Source of the DNA: Trichostrongylus colubriformis
Taxonomy: Eukaryota; Nematoda; Chromadorea; Rhabditida; Trichostrongylidae
Direction of reading: 5' to 3'
DNA length: 64,000 nucleotides
Assembly: GCA_963978905.1 (NCBI GenBank)
Contig: OZ022257.1
Span: 5,156,965-5,220,964, forward strand
In this document: piece after piece, positions 11,560-22,357 of the stretch
Position numbering within the stretch: position 1 is the first letter of the stretch
Layout: each line of letters begins with the position of its first letter
Program-made: the position numbers and the translations under genes
The notes under the pieces: generated by a model
What the model was told of the DNA's origin: nothing
The model's input: only the letters and a program-made list of their open reading frames with translations
Database searches by the model: none

Positions 11560-12800
11560 TTTTCCCCGTCCCTAGAGCATACAACCATTGACACCACCCA
11601 CATCCACGTCCTTCGAGAAATATTGTTCCTGCGAAATTTCTTTATACTATACTAAATAATAGATCATTGAAATACGTAGTATAGTGACACTGACAGCCAC
11701 CAGTCACATAGCAAATTGACAGTTTATTGAGCTAAGCAAAAAAAACCGACTAAAACCACGAGATCACAGGGAGCTTAGGAATCAAAGACTATAAAAAGCA
11801 AATGTTCAAAGATAATGGTGTACAATCGCGATTATCATACTTGTTGAAGACATCAGTAAAGAACTAAATGAACAGTAAAACAAGCAAATACATTAATTGA
11901 AACACAAGAACACTGCGCATACTACATATTATATGTACATAGTAGCCTATAGGAGAATCAGATTCGTACAACAATGGAAATTACGATGCCTAATTACCTC
12001 GCGTTTCCAAAAACATAAGAACGAAATTAATAAGCTACGCAATTAAGCTTCCATAGTTGCGCTGATTAAATTAAACACACGTATTGGGGTCAAGTAAAAA
12101 ATGAGCGACCTAGCATCAGGATTTGTGGACAGCACTTCTAAGGTCATTTGAGGATTCCGTTGTTTTCGTTTATCATTCCCTTTAGTATAAATGAATATCC
12201 AGCATATTTTTTGGCGCTACTTCAGCAGCTCAGCTGAAAACGTAGCTGTTACAACGCAAAGCCCTACGCAAATATCGCTAATCTTTTTCCAAAACTATAA
12301 AGCAAACCTAGTCCACACTAGTCAGGTCTTCGATTTTCAAGGGGTTACCCATACAGCGTGGCATGTGTTGGAAAATCAAAACAACGAGAATCAGTTTAGT
12401 AATGCATCACGAAACCTGTCAATCCATTACGTTGACCTATGTTTGAGTTGTGATCCAGTGAAGGAAACACTGCTAGGCTTGAGCCGTCCATAACACAGAA
12501 ACAAATTCACGCAACAACTTACATGGAGAGTACAAAAACCAATCATCTCGAAAAGTATTCGCTACCTTTCGGTCAGTCGAATTCCTTACCTTAATTCTTT
12601 TTTTAATGAAACAACAAACTTGATTTAACACACTCAGCATTTCCTAGTAGAACAAATACTTTTACAGCCAATTTTGCAACAATAAGTCCAGCAGATCGCG
12701 ACAATCCAGGTTAAGAAAAAAGCAAGAATGATGATAACACTCCGAACAGCACACAAATGAAAGCATAAATCTCCGCCAACTTTTAATTAGCTTCGATGGG
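11560..12800. other. Intergenic stretch between the Kelch gene and the XPF gene
   Basis: About 1.24 kb upstream of the XPF start codon and downstream of the Kelch stop codon, on the same (-) strand. It is AT-rich with no long ORF, palindrome or recognisable RNA gene. It probably holds the 3' UTR of the Kelch gene and the promoter of the XPF gene; I could not place a poly(A) signal or trans-splice site with confidence. Confidence 0.6.
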
Positions 12801-15800
12801 TCAAGATTTTGGTAAGAGAGTCACACCGCAGTATGATCTTGCTTGAGGCATCTCAGCCTGAAATTTCTGAACTACTACCCTTTATTGATACCATACATGT
12901 CATGAAACTTGCCTGCAATATATTCCAACATTGTTCTGTGCCATCCACTTCCAAGCATTCCATTGAGGAAAGATTACATGCACCGTCATCACCACCGAGA
13001 GCAAATACGTAGCCTAAGGAGGCATAATGGAGGAAGAACATGGATTATTCAACGGCATTTGATAGAAACTAACCGTTAGCAACAACGATTGCAGCATTTC
13101 GTCTACAGACCGACATCTCTGGCAAAAACATCCAACCGTCGTCGACCAACATCTTAAGAGACTCAGATCACGTTCGGAAACAATTGACGCTGACCATGTA
13201 GGACTCTCAGTGACTACCTCAACTGAGCTGCGAACCAGAGGTCCATCGTGACCTCCTGCCGTAATTACGCGATCACGATATATGGCAACTCCTGCGCCTG
13301 ACCGAACTTCAAGCAGCGGTTCCCCGGCTCTCCAGCGATTAGCGCGAGAATCGTATAATTCGACCTGGAACAATTCTACTTAATTGCTCCATACTCTGTA
13401 AACAAGATCGCAAGATACGTTCTGCCCCTAGATTTTTGGAAGATCGATAGCAATATAAAAAGGGAATAGCCCACTCCGAGAGCGTATGAGGTAAAAAAGT
13501 AAAGTTCATTTTGTAAACATCCAACTCAGTATACTCCATATCAAGTTCTTAATAATTACTTACCGCGTTTAAACACTGCCTAGATTGACCATCATAGCCT
13601 CCTACTGCATACACAATCCCATTCATGGCAGCCACTCCTACACTTGATCGCCGTGTTGTCATTGATGGTAATGCCATCCACTGTCCTGAACGAACCACCG
13701 CATCAAAGTTCATTTCAATTCGCTCAGGGACTTATGAATCAGTATAATGTTCAGCATGATATATACGAAAAATATGCAAAGTAATCGAAACAGATGTCAT
13801 GGCACAAAAAAGACATGACGACATACATTAAGGCACAATACCCTGACAGAAACCCATACCCTGTCTCGGGTCCAACATTTCGGCACTGCATAAACCAGTT
13901 GACCCATCAAACCCGCCTACGGCAACAATAGATCCATCGAGAACCGCAACTCCTAATGTGCTTCGGCGTGCCTCCATTGGAGGTCCAATTAACCATAGAT
14001 CTCTGAATTAATGAAACTTCAAAATACACACGAAAAACTTGTTTGTAATTTACCTAGATGAAAATACAGGACGATTCACCGAGTAAAGAAGAAGACACAA
14101 AAACACACCTCCGCGGATCGTAGATTTCTACGGATCGAATTCGAGCTGTTCCATTGAATCCACCGATTGCGTAGACCAGATCGCCCGCCATCACTACTCC
14201 ACAGCGACAGCGACGTTGCTGCAGGGAAGCCACTGAAATTGAAAGCTCTGAGACAAATTTTAAACAGCCAAGTAATTAAGTTTATGAGAATTCTCTGCAC
14301 TAACGCGAATTCCAACGTTGCGAATCAGGATCGAATGTGTCTACATTCGAAATAGCCTTCGGTGCTTGACCACCAACAAGCATCACCAACTGTAACAATA
14401 ATGTGAATAACAAGATAATCTCACAAACACTGCTGACAACAAGCAGCCCAGCAAGAAATATGAAATGCACAGTGACCTGAGACAAAGGAACTGGTTGACG
14501 AGGACGAATCCAACTCGCAGCTAATCCTGGGGTCACCTCTTTTTTGAGAATGTGATGATAAACCGAGCAAAGCATCGCGATGCATGCGGACGACTCTTGT
14601 ATCTGACATGAGCCCAGTACTATTCAACAATGACAGATCCATACGCATTCTAGATACAGAAGAATACTATAGAAAATAAGAACATACCAGAGGCTCCTGA
14701 TATGCACGATCAAGCAAAAAATCTTGAGAAATCAATGGTAAACGGACCGCCGCGAGAACTCTGAAAAAGCAACGCTTCTGAAGGAAAACCATAGATGGCC
14801 TCCAAATGTAAATCGGAAACATACATCGGAAGAGATGGTTTCCTTGAAAGGTCATATTTCACCCAATTGATAGCCGCCTCAAACACGGCTTCCTCACCCT
14901 AAACAGGCTATAACTGATGGATGCAACCAAATTATTCACACGATGGCAGCTGGAAATGGAAGAAAATCAGTGGAACTCCTATTCATTAATGGAGTTTGAC
15001 TAATGAAAAAATTTCGCTTATAAAAACATTCTTGCCTCAGTCGTGAGTCTGTCATCAGAGATGAGTTGAATAAAACTGGCTTCATCCATTGTTAACAACT
15101 CTTCGCTTTCAATTAACTGCCTGGAACCGTCAGATCATAACAATTACTTTGAAGAGTTGAAAGCATCAAACCATTTGTGAAGAAATTCTACATCATTTCA
15201 TACAACACAAGCCTACATCTTAGCGCATGCCAAGTCACCCCCAAGAGGATTGGAACTCTTTGCTCTCAACAACTAGACTTCTATCACTGTATATTATCAG
15301 AATTTTCCGCGACATAATACCAGCGAAAATTCGACTAAGCGTTCTGCTGGGCCACGCACAGTATGACACGTTACACAGCAGTTATTAATTACAAAATCAA
15401 CATTTGCGAAATCGCAGCAGTGATGAATCGCGGGTTGTCAGCGTCGCAGTTACAGCAACAGGATCGCGCGTTTGTATACTCTCACTTGAGACTTTAGCTT
15501 CCCATTTCCCAAAAATAGCTATTCCCACTCTGCACCACACATCCCGAATTACGATAATCGTCTCGCGCACTTCAAGTAACTTGCAATCATAGATCGCGCT
15601 TTTGGAGAGTCGTCTGATCGGGAAGCATCGAATCTCTACCAGGATGCAAGCGGACTGCAAATTATTCGCGAATCACAGTACAAATACGGCCTTAAACTCC
15701 CAAAAGAAAACGATGGACGTGTAGAATACGGATCAGTCAACTCCGCTAGTTCTATGATCAATTTCATTTTTGATCGCGTATCCCTTTCTAACACGATTTC

Positions 15801-17252
15801 AAGTGCAGGCTGAATTGCTTTCCTAAAAATTCACGTGCTCAAAGCGTCAACAATAAATCATGCAGTCTCGCGAGACCTTATCACTCCATTTCTAATTGTT
15901 TACCGGGTGCGAATTATCCTCAAGCGGCACACTACTCAACGGGCTATTTGTGTTGAACCATGCGATCAGCAATGAAACTTGAAGCTCCTATCAGGATACC
16001 ATAAGAGCCTACCTAAAATGTTGGTGAGTGAACATTTGTGCAGCATGAGCAAGCTGAGTGCAGTTGTGTGTTTGTGCAAAGGACGCGATTCCTAGACAGT
16101 TCGTTGCATCTAGTTGCTCCAAAAGAAATCTGTAAAATGCCTTCTCACAATAAGATAAGTGAAAACCGAGATGTAGATATTATGTCCGCATAACCATACC
16201 GTGAACATGCGTCACGGACGCAAGCCAGCTGAAGTATACTAGCCGTGCTAAGTAACAGCTGAACATTCGACTCGTCAATATCCAAACGACCACTGTACAT
16301 GTATTCAATAAGAGAGGCGAGTGTTGCTCCATCAATGTCCTATAGATGACGCAAAGTTATGTGTTTGTAATGATTCGGAAGAAACACGATGAAATATTTT
16401 AAAATCCGAAGGAAACTTGGTGACATATTCTAACTCAAAGCTTCCCCGTATATGAGCCTATTAGTAGACACCTGTTATTGCGAAAGTGGAGAGACCATTC
16501 AACAAAATATTGCTGCCAAGAATTGTGGTTTATCAAATCCAGATAATTTTTCAAAAAAAAATAATAGCGTTGGCCAATAAGAACTGCTAACAGGAATATA
16601 AAATGCTCACACGGTATGTATGGCGTTTCAGAAAAAAACTAGATAACTCCGTCGCAAAGATAACTTCAGGGTCTGGGATCACTGTTAATAAAAAATTCCC
16701 ACCTTTATAACAATTCTGTTTTTACTTGCCTCCACCATACTGCTTGTGAACATGGCCCTGAAAGAATATCGAATCCAAAGTGCCTCATTTTTTTACTTAA
16801 CAGCACTTATATGTAACTATCCTTCGGAGGGGCAGAAGAAACTCATTGTTAAGACGATGAGTAAGTCTTCCAAATTTCCAACAGAAATATCAAAAAGAGA
16901 AAAAGAGAAGAGAAGAGCTCACATGAAGTATGGACATGCTGCTGCTAGAACCACTTTATGAGCTGCGATGATTGTAGGTGGAGCACTCTCCGACTCTGCT
17001 CCACCAGCATCTGTTGAGCCGTAGGCTTCTATCACAACATCGCAGAGCTCATCACGTCTACAAAACTATTATATGCTGACACTTAAAGTTAGTGCAAAAA
17101 ATAAAGGTTCCCTACCTTCTGAGATTTGTGAGATTGTGGAAAAACTCGCCGGAGAGACGATCGTTAACAAAGTGATGGACGGTTCGATCGCGTTCTGGAG
17201 AGCGAGCTCCCCGTCGTGGTGGACAGTCGGACTCTGCACACCACCCGTCCAT
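12801..17252 (-). CDS. kel-3: BTB-BACK-Kelch protein (KLHL2/KLHL3-like CUL3 adaptor)
   Basis: Predicted substrate adaptor of a CUL3-RING ubiquitin ligase. Seventeen exons in continuous phase give 604 aa: 17116-17252, 16923-17057, 16703-16757, 16200-16339, 16013-16129, 15036-15120, 14825-14898, 14688-14760, 14477-14602, 14305-14389, 14109-14247, 13860-14002, 13564-13685, 13218-13364, 13074-13152, 12913-13013 and 12801-12857. The BTB domain (ELCDVVIEAY, AAHKVVLAAACPYF) carries an unusual Gly/Ser/Glu-rich insert before the AHKVVL helix. The BACK domain shows LLEQLDATNCLGI and VRLPLISQDFLL. Six Kelch blades follow, with GG doublets in VGGQAPKAI, IGGFNG, VGGFDGSTG, VGGYDGQSRQ, AGGHDGPLV and LGGDDGACNL; ARSYCGVTLL closes the propeller. 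The order and wording of the blades match KLHL2/3 rather than KLHL8, 17 or 20. Introns 14899-15035 and 12858-12912 use GC donors. The symbol is a best guess from KLHL2/3 orthology. Confidence 0.92.
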
Positions 17253-19212
17253 ACAAAAATTAATCCCTGGAGCTCTAACGACTGGAAAAGAGGAATAGAA
17301 TTGCTAGTAGCAAATGTCAGTAGCAAGGATCTGACGTATAACCATATATAGATATACATACACATATATCGGAAATAATTTTTGAAAGATTCCTGAAGTT
17401 TGGAAGAAAGAAATTTCTGCAGTCATCAAACGGCTCTTTAAATGCAACAGCAGATACAGTTGACCACTTCCATATAATTAAAATATATTAAAATATATAA
17501 TTAAAAAATTGGATAAAAGGGAATGACAGTCCAGAATTGTCAACAGAATCAGGTGATAAAATCTGACGCAAAATTTGGAACCCTAGATTATCCCTCATGA
17601 TCTAATGATATTATCCCCCAAGAACTCTCGGCGCTACTGGAGATAGGGGGGGCCACTCGACAAAAGCATAAGTAGCGCCCTATTTCTGCTTATAGGCACT
17701 CTCAAGGTTGTTTTATGTCCAGATACAGCTAACTAACTAAGAAAAGGATTAAATTAGTCCTCCATTAGTATATAACGAGAAATTCACTTCAACTAGACTA
17801 AACAACCACTTACGCGTATTCTCCTAAGCCCAGGGAAAGGGAGTCTCATTCCCCAAGGCTTAGGCTAACATAGGATAGAAAAAAGCACGAATTTTCTTCA
17901 CCAAAATCGCTTCTTTGTGATATTCGAACCCGATTCGGTAGGCGCTATGACTTCTCTGCGCTCCGTTAGAGACGCAGAGCACAGTGCACTGGCCCCCCTA
18001 ACTCCAGTAGCACCGAACTCTCATAATTTCGACCAAGCTCCCATACTTGTCCCAAGTAGATAAAATGCCCATTCCTAATGCAAATAATAACCTGTACTGA
18101 AATAAAAAGAACCTAACCGGATTTCCTGACAAAATCACTTTATAGAGACAAACGTGGATAACGATCCAGCTGGAACGGTGAAAACTCTTGTTTATATGAC
18201 TAATGGACATATAAAGTTAACAGCCAGATGATTAGGGTGGGACAAGCACACTCCATCAATAAAGAAACACACAATTAAATTGAACAGAACAACCGAACAC
18301 CTGCTAATGCTGAACGGGCCTGCGTTATTGGATCTGGCGTAAGTTACGGTGTACGGTACGCAACACAACGGTGCAGCGTATTTTACGACGAATAGTTAAG
18401 CAAGAGTTGCTACGGGAACGTGGAGACTGTGTGCATACCGAACGCTTTTGAATTCTTTGTGGATTCATCGGTGGCTCCGCGTCTTGAAATGTCGTCGAAG
18501 TGGCTTGAAGGGGGGTGGGAAGGAAGATCACGTTTCATGTGGCAAGCTGGCGTAAGGGTCACGACTTCGTTCCAACGGCGGAGATGGCAGATGCTTTTTC
18601 GTGTAGAAGGAGAAATATGGATTTTAGCACATGCCCAGGGAGGATAAGGAGCTTCAGGAGCTTCGACGTCGGTGTAAAATTGCGTCCACTCGCCTCTCCC
18701 CCTCCCTCCCCCCCCCCCCCCGAGCCACTTTGACTCGAAACCGCGTACCAGAATGTCATTCCATTTTCATTATTGCTAATATCCAAAATTTGCCGATCCG
18801 CCGAAAATCCCAGATCTGGGATCACGGACAACCTTCCTCGATGGATACGTGTCTTTTTCTTGACTCAGAAAATCCAGAATTCCTATCCAGCCGGCTATGA
18901 ACGCAGCCTCAGCCGTAGTCGCAGGGATATTTATTTATTTATTTATTTATTTAGTGGACATGTGCAAACACATGCAACATTGGGGCATTGCGAGGTCCTT
19001 TTGAGTCAAGATTCGAATTCTATGAATAGAAGCATTATCCAGATGAATAATGATCTCGTAGAATGACAGGGATGGCTAATATATCAATGTATGTGGAATT
19101 CTAGTTAATCTGCCAAAATTCACCAGACTTTTATGGACAGCAGTAGGCACTATGACATCGGGATTATGACAAGGAGGAGCAGAAGTAGCCGATGCAACGG
19201 AACCACATCATA
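17253..19212. other. Intergenic stretch upstream of the Kelch gene
   Basis: No confident gene. It contains a tRNA-like box B (GGGTTCGAATA, - strand) near 17925-17998, a poly-C run at about 18707-18721, and a (TTTA)n microsatellite at about 18929-18955. A GC-richer block at 18330-18730 is open in several frames on both strands without recognisable motifs. The promoter of the Kelch gene should lie at the low-coordinate end. Confidence 0.55.
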
Positions 19213-21495
19213 GCATAATCATGACAAGCTTGCAAGCCAGGACGCTTTCAGTGAGGAAAGGGCGTGGAAATTTGCTGAGCCTAAAAAGCGAATGAGCTTT
19301 GAAATGAACGAACTTCGTGCACTATCCCCCTCCTACTCAAAAAAGACCCACATAGCTACCAAAGGACTGTGTGTCGTCACAATACCTTGGAAATTACAGT
19401 CCGCTTTTCGCAGCGCTTGATTGGGCGTGCCCTACGGACTTGGGTGAGAGTGTATCAAACTCTCTCACCCCGCCACTCTCACTAACGCCACGCTTTCTCA
19501 CTCTCGCCATTCATCCAAGTCCGCAGGCCAAGCCCTATCAAGCGTTGCGAAAAGGACTGTATTGATTCATATTCATCATATCTGTCTTCTTGTGTGGACG
19601 AAACACGGAAACCGCTTCCATTGTTCCTCGAATCAGAGGCCAACGAGTTCAATATTCTTTCGCGATAGAAGCAATCTCCTATTCGTGTGACAAGGTGAAA
19701 TATGATTAGAACATTGATCTACCTGTACACGTCTGGCGAAGTCACTTCAAAGGTCGGAAATACTTCCAGTTCGTTATGAGATCGAGGAGGAAAAACAAGC
19801 GCCCGGCGCAACCTAGAAATATAGATCGATGCCGACGTTTTAAACTGGTTTACCGGATTACATTGCTGAAGTGTCTAAAGGAAGCTATTATTTTATTTGA
19901 CACGGTATAAACGAGCTTTGCTCCTATTTACTCGATATTTATAGGTATGGCAATCAAGGACGGAAAAGCAGCTGAACTCTTATAACTGTTTTCATATTCT
20001 ATCCTTGTCAAGTTATTCTCGTAACTCCAGTAGTTCAGTAGTAGTGGGTCTGAAACCGGCGAACTATTCGCATTTCTTCCAGCATCGATAAAGCTCTTCC
20101 AGACGAGATTCAAAAGAGACACACAATATGAATGCTTGAGATAATTATTGCTCTTTTTAATTAACTAAAATGAATCTTATCATAGTATTGCGCCAGTATT
20201 TTTTGGCATGTAAGAAAGAGCGTGTAAGTACCTACCTGTCTTTATTTCACTGAAAATCGCATCTCATAATATTGTATGCATGTGTGCTCCTCAGTTGAGC
20301 AATGTTTCTCAAACACAATTTCAAACAGACGAAGGAAATACAATTCTCACAAGCATTCACGGAATTTCTCACCCATCCATGCCAATGGTTGCTTTAGGGG
20401 CGTCGCCGAGATCAACATTCAATATACGGTTCCGGTGCGGACACGGATACCAATATTTTTGCATAAACCTAAAAGTGAAGAGAATCCACCTGGGTATATG
20501 CAAACATGTAGGCTCGAATTTTCTTTAGTGAACGTGCTCGTATAACTACGCTACGGTGACAGCAATCGTAAATTACGATTGTAGTATACACGCCGGTAAA
20601 TGGGCACCAACGACAGGGCGAAAATGAATTGCCACTCCCGCACCCCTTCCCCCCCTTTCCCCGCGTGAGGCTACTTACGCCGGAAAATCGCGTGGCCGCC
20701 CACGGCGAGCGGCACGGCAGGGCATGGCAGCCTTTAAGCGAGGCAGTGTGGCATGGGTGGAGAGGCAGGGTGGCATGGGTGCGGAAGGCAGTGTTGCATG
20801 GGTGGAAGCGCAGAGGTGAAGCAGCCACGCTCTACCGCACTCTCAAGGGCAATCGATTCGCAAGTCGTACTGGTGACTCCACGAAGCGATTTTTCGGCGT
20901 AAGTAGCCTCACCCCTCCCCCTAGTTCCATTCGCACCAGTTCAGAAACGATACAAAGATGTATAGTCGAATGTAGACAAGTATTTTATCAGAACTTAGAA
21001 CATTGCCATGTGGCACCATTTCGATGTGACTTCCTTGAATGATCTCAAGTTTGAAAATGGTTGTCCATGCTGTTTTTTACCTCCTCAGAATTTTCTGCTG
21101 ATATGTACCGAAGGTAGTTCTCCTGGAACTTCAAACACTTCGCGTTCAAACTTCGTGGCACCGGCGGCAAAATCATGTGTCCGCTGTCCTGGTACTCCAC
21201 CAGAACCAACCGCCCACCAGCTCACGTACTATCTAAAAGTTCACAGGTGGCACGTAATAAGCATATCATGTGCACTTAACTATCTCGCATACTTGGGGTG
21301 TGACCTCATTTGAGACTTAGAGGCACGCTCGGATTCCATCCTCCAATTGATCAGCACTCCACCACCGACACCCACTGTATTAGACGTAACAATGAACCTT
21401 CCTCGCCAAAATCCTGCACACACGCCCCGACCAAGGACGACAACATCAGACGATCGCTCTGTTTTCGAAGCGCTCAATACAACCATACTAGTATG
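19213..21495 (+). CDS. Candidate multi-exon gene of unknown function
   Basis: Several + strand blocks look coding. 19213-19390 is open with a charged peptide (AWKFAEPKKRMSFEMNEL). 20295-20492 is open for 66 codons between a GTGCTCCTCAG acceptor and a CTGG/GTATAT donor and includes FNIRFRCGHGYQYF. 21090-21249 lies between TTACCTCCTCAG and CACAG/GTGGCA. 21355-21495 follows TTGATCAG, is Pro/Thr-rich (TPPPTPTVLDV, HTPRPRTTTSDDR) and ends in TGA. Phases do not join directly between the second and third blocks, so an exon is missing or one block is wrong; an open stretch near 20960-21040 is a possible filler. No domain is recognised. The opposite strand also has an exon-like block at about 20370-20471, so strand is not settled. 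Two MITEs lie within the span. Confidence 0.35.
19397..19559. mobile_element. TA-flanked palindromic MITE family D, copy 1
   Basis: A 163-bp palindrome flanked by TA on both sides (19395-19396 and 19560-19561). Ends: CAGTCCGCTTTTCGCAGCG and the inverse CGTTGCGAAAAGGACTG. The interior carries ACTTGGGTGAGAGTGTATCA and a CACTCTC-rich centre. TA duplication fits a Tc1/mariner-mobilised MITE. Further copies are at 32966-33129 and 57119-57256. Confidence 0.75.
20665..20912. mobile_element. GC-rich MITE family C, copy 2 (intact)
   Basis: A 248-bp element with terminal inverted repeats GTGAGGCTACTTACGCCG at the left and CGGCGTAAGTAGCCTCAC at the right end. The interior has GGCATGG(C/G) short tandem motifs. 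It is the uninterrupted relative of the element at 3595-4657 and shows what that copy looked like before the foldback inserted. Confidence 0.75.
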
Positions 21496-22357
21496 ATGAT
21501 CGTAGCAAAAGTTCATGAATCCGAATTTCAACGTTGTCTTAGTGCCGAACTAGAACCACGGCGATTCGAATTTTCGTGGGTCGCGCCACGATCATCATAC
21601 TCTAGCATGGTCAGGTCGAGCGTTTTAAAAACAGAACGCGTCGTCAGAGGGCTGCCATAGTCGACGGCGGGCACATGATTTTCCCGCCGTGCTGCAAAAC
21701 CTGAACGCTCCTTTAATGGGGTTTAATAACCTACCCTCGGACAGGCACATAAAGTATCCATGACCTGAGAGTTGCTTGAACCGGCTGTACAACCAGTTTA
21801 CGTATAGGCAGTCGGCTGTAATATATTCTGCTGTGAAGTGAGCAGCCGACTGCACGTTCTTTCCGTATGGTGCAGAAGGAGAGCGGTAGTTGGACGTAAA
21901 GCAGGAGGCGATGTGGCGTCAAGCCAAGCACATCGTGAACGTGCCACGCGCACCGTCCCTAGAAACTGCTGCTACCCGCATCGGTTCCTTAGTGTGCGTC
22001 ACTTGAAAACCAATAGCCGTGTTTACTAACCTGTACAGTATGATAATTGAACGGGCAGCACCGTAAATGCACGTTTCTCTCAAACTCAGCTCCACAATAC
22101 GGCCCAAGAGCATCGAGGGAACGGCGCAGAAACTTTTTATTTACAGCACGCCCGCATTTTAAAGCTGAGGCTGAACACATCCAACAAGAACAATGAAACG
22201 TTATGATAAAACAACGAGATCGATAAAACAAAAGGCCGACAATAGCCGTATACCGTATACGTATTCACAGGATGAGCTTAAACAAGCGGACTTGCGCTAG
22301 ATTAAGGCTAAGTTAAAGCAACTTCCATTAGCAAAAAACTCTGCTGACTCAGCACAT
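21496..22357. other. Intergenic stretch between candidate gene and rec-8
   Basis: About 860 bp downstream of the rec-8 stop codon. No recognisable gene or RNA. Short ORFs on both strands overlap one another and none shows family motifs. It probably holds the rec-8 3' UTR at the high-coordinate end. Confidence 0.55.

Noticed and set aside
20276..20545. KPKSEENPPGYMQ read as a SMAD-like linker motif
   Set aside because: It is in the alternative frame of the candidate exon and no MH1 or MH2 domain is present nearby; the resemblance is short and probably chance.
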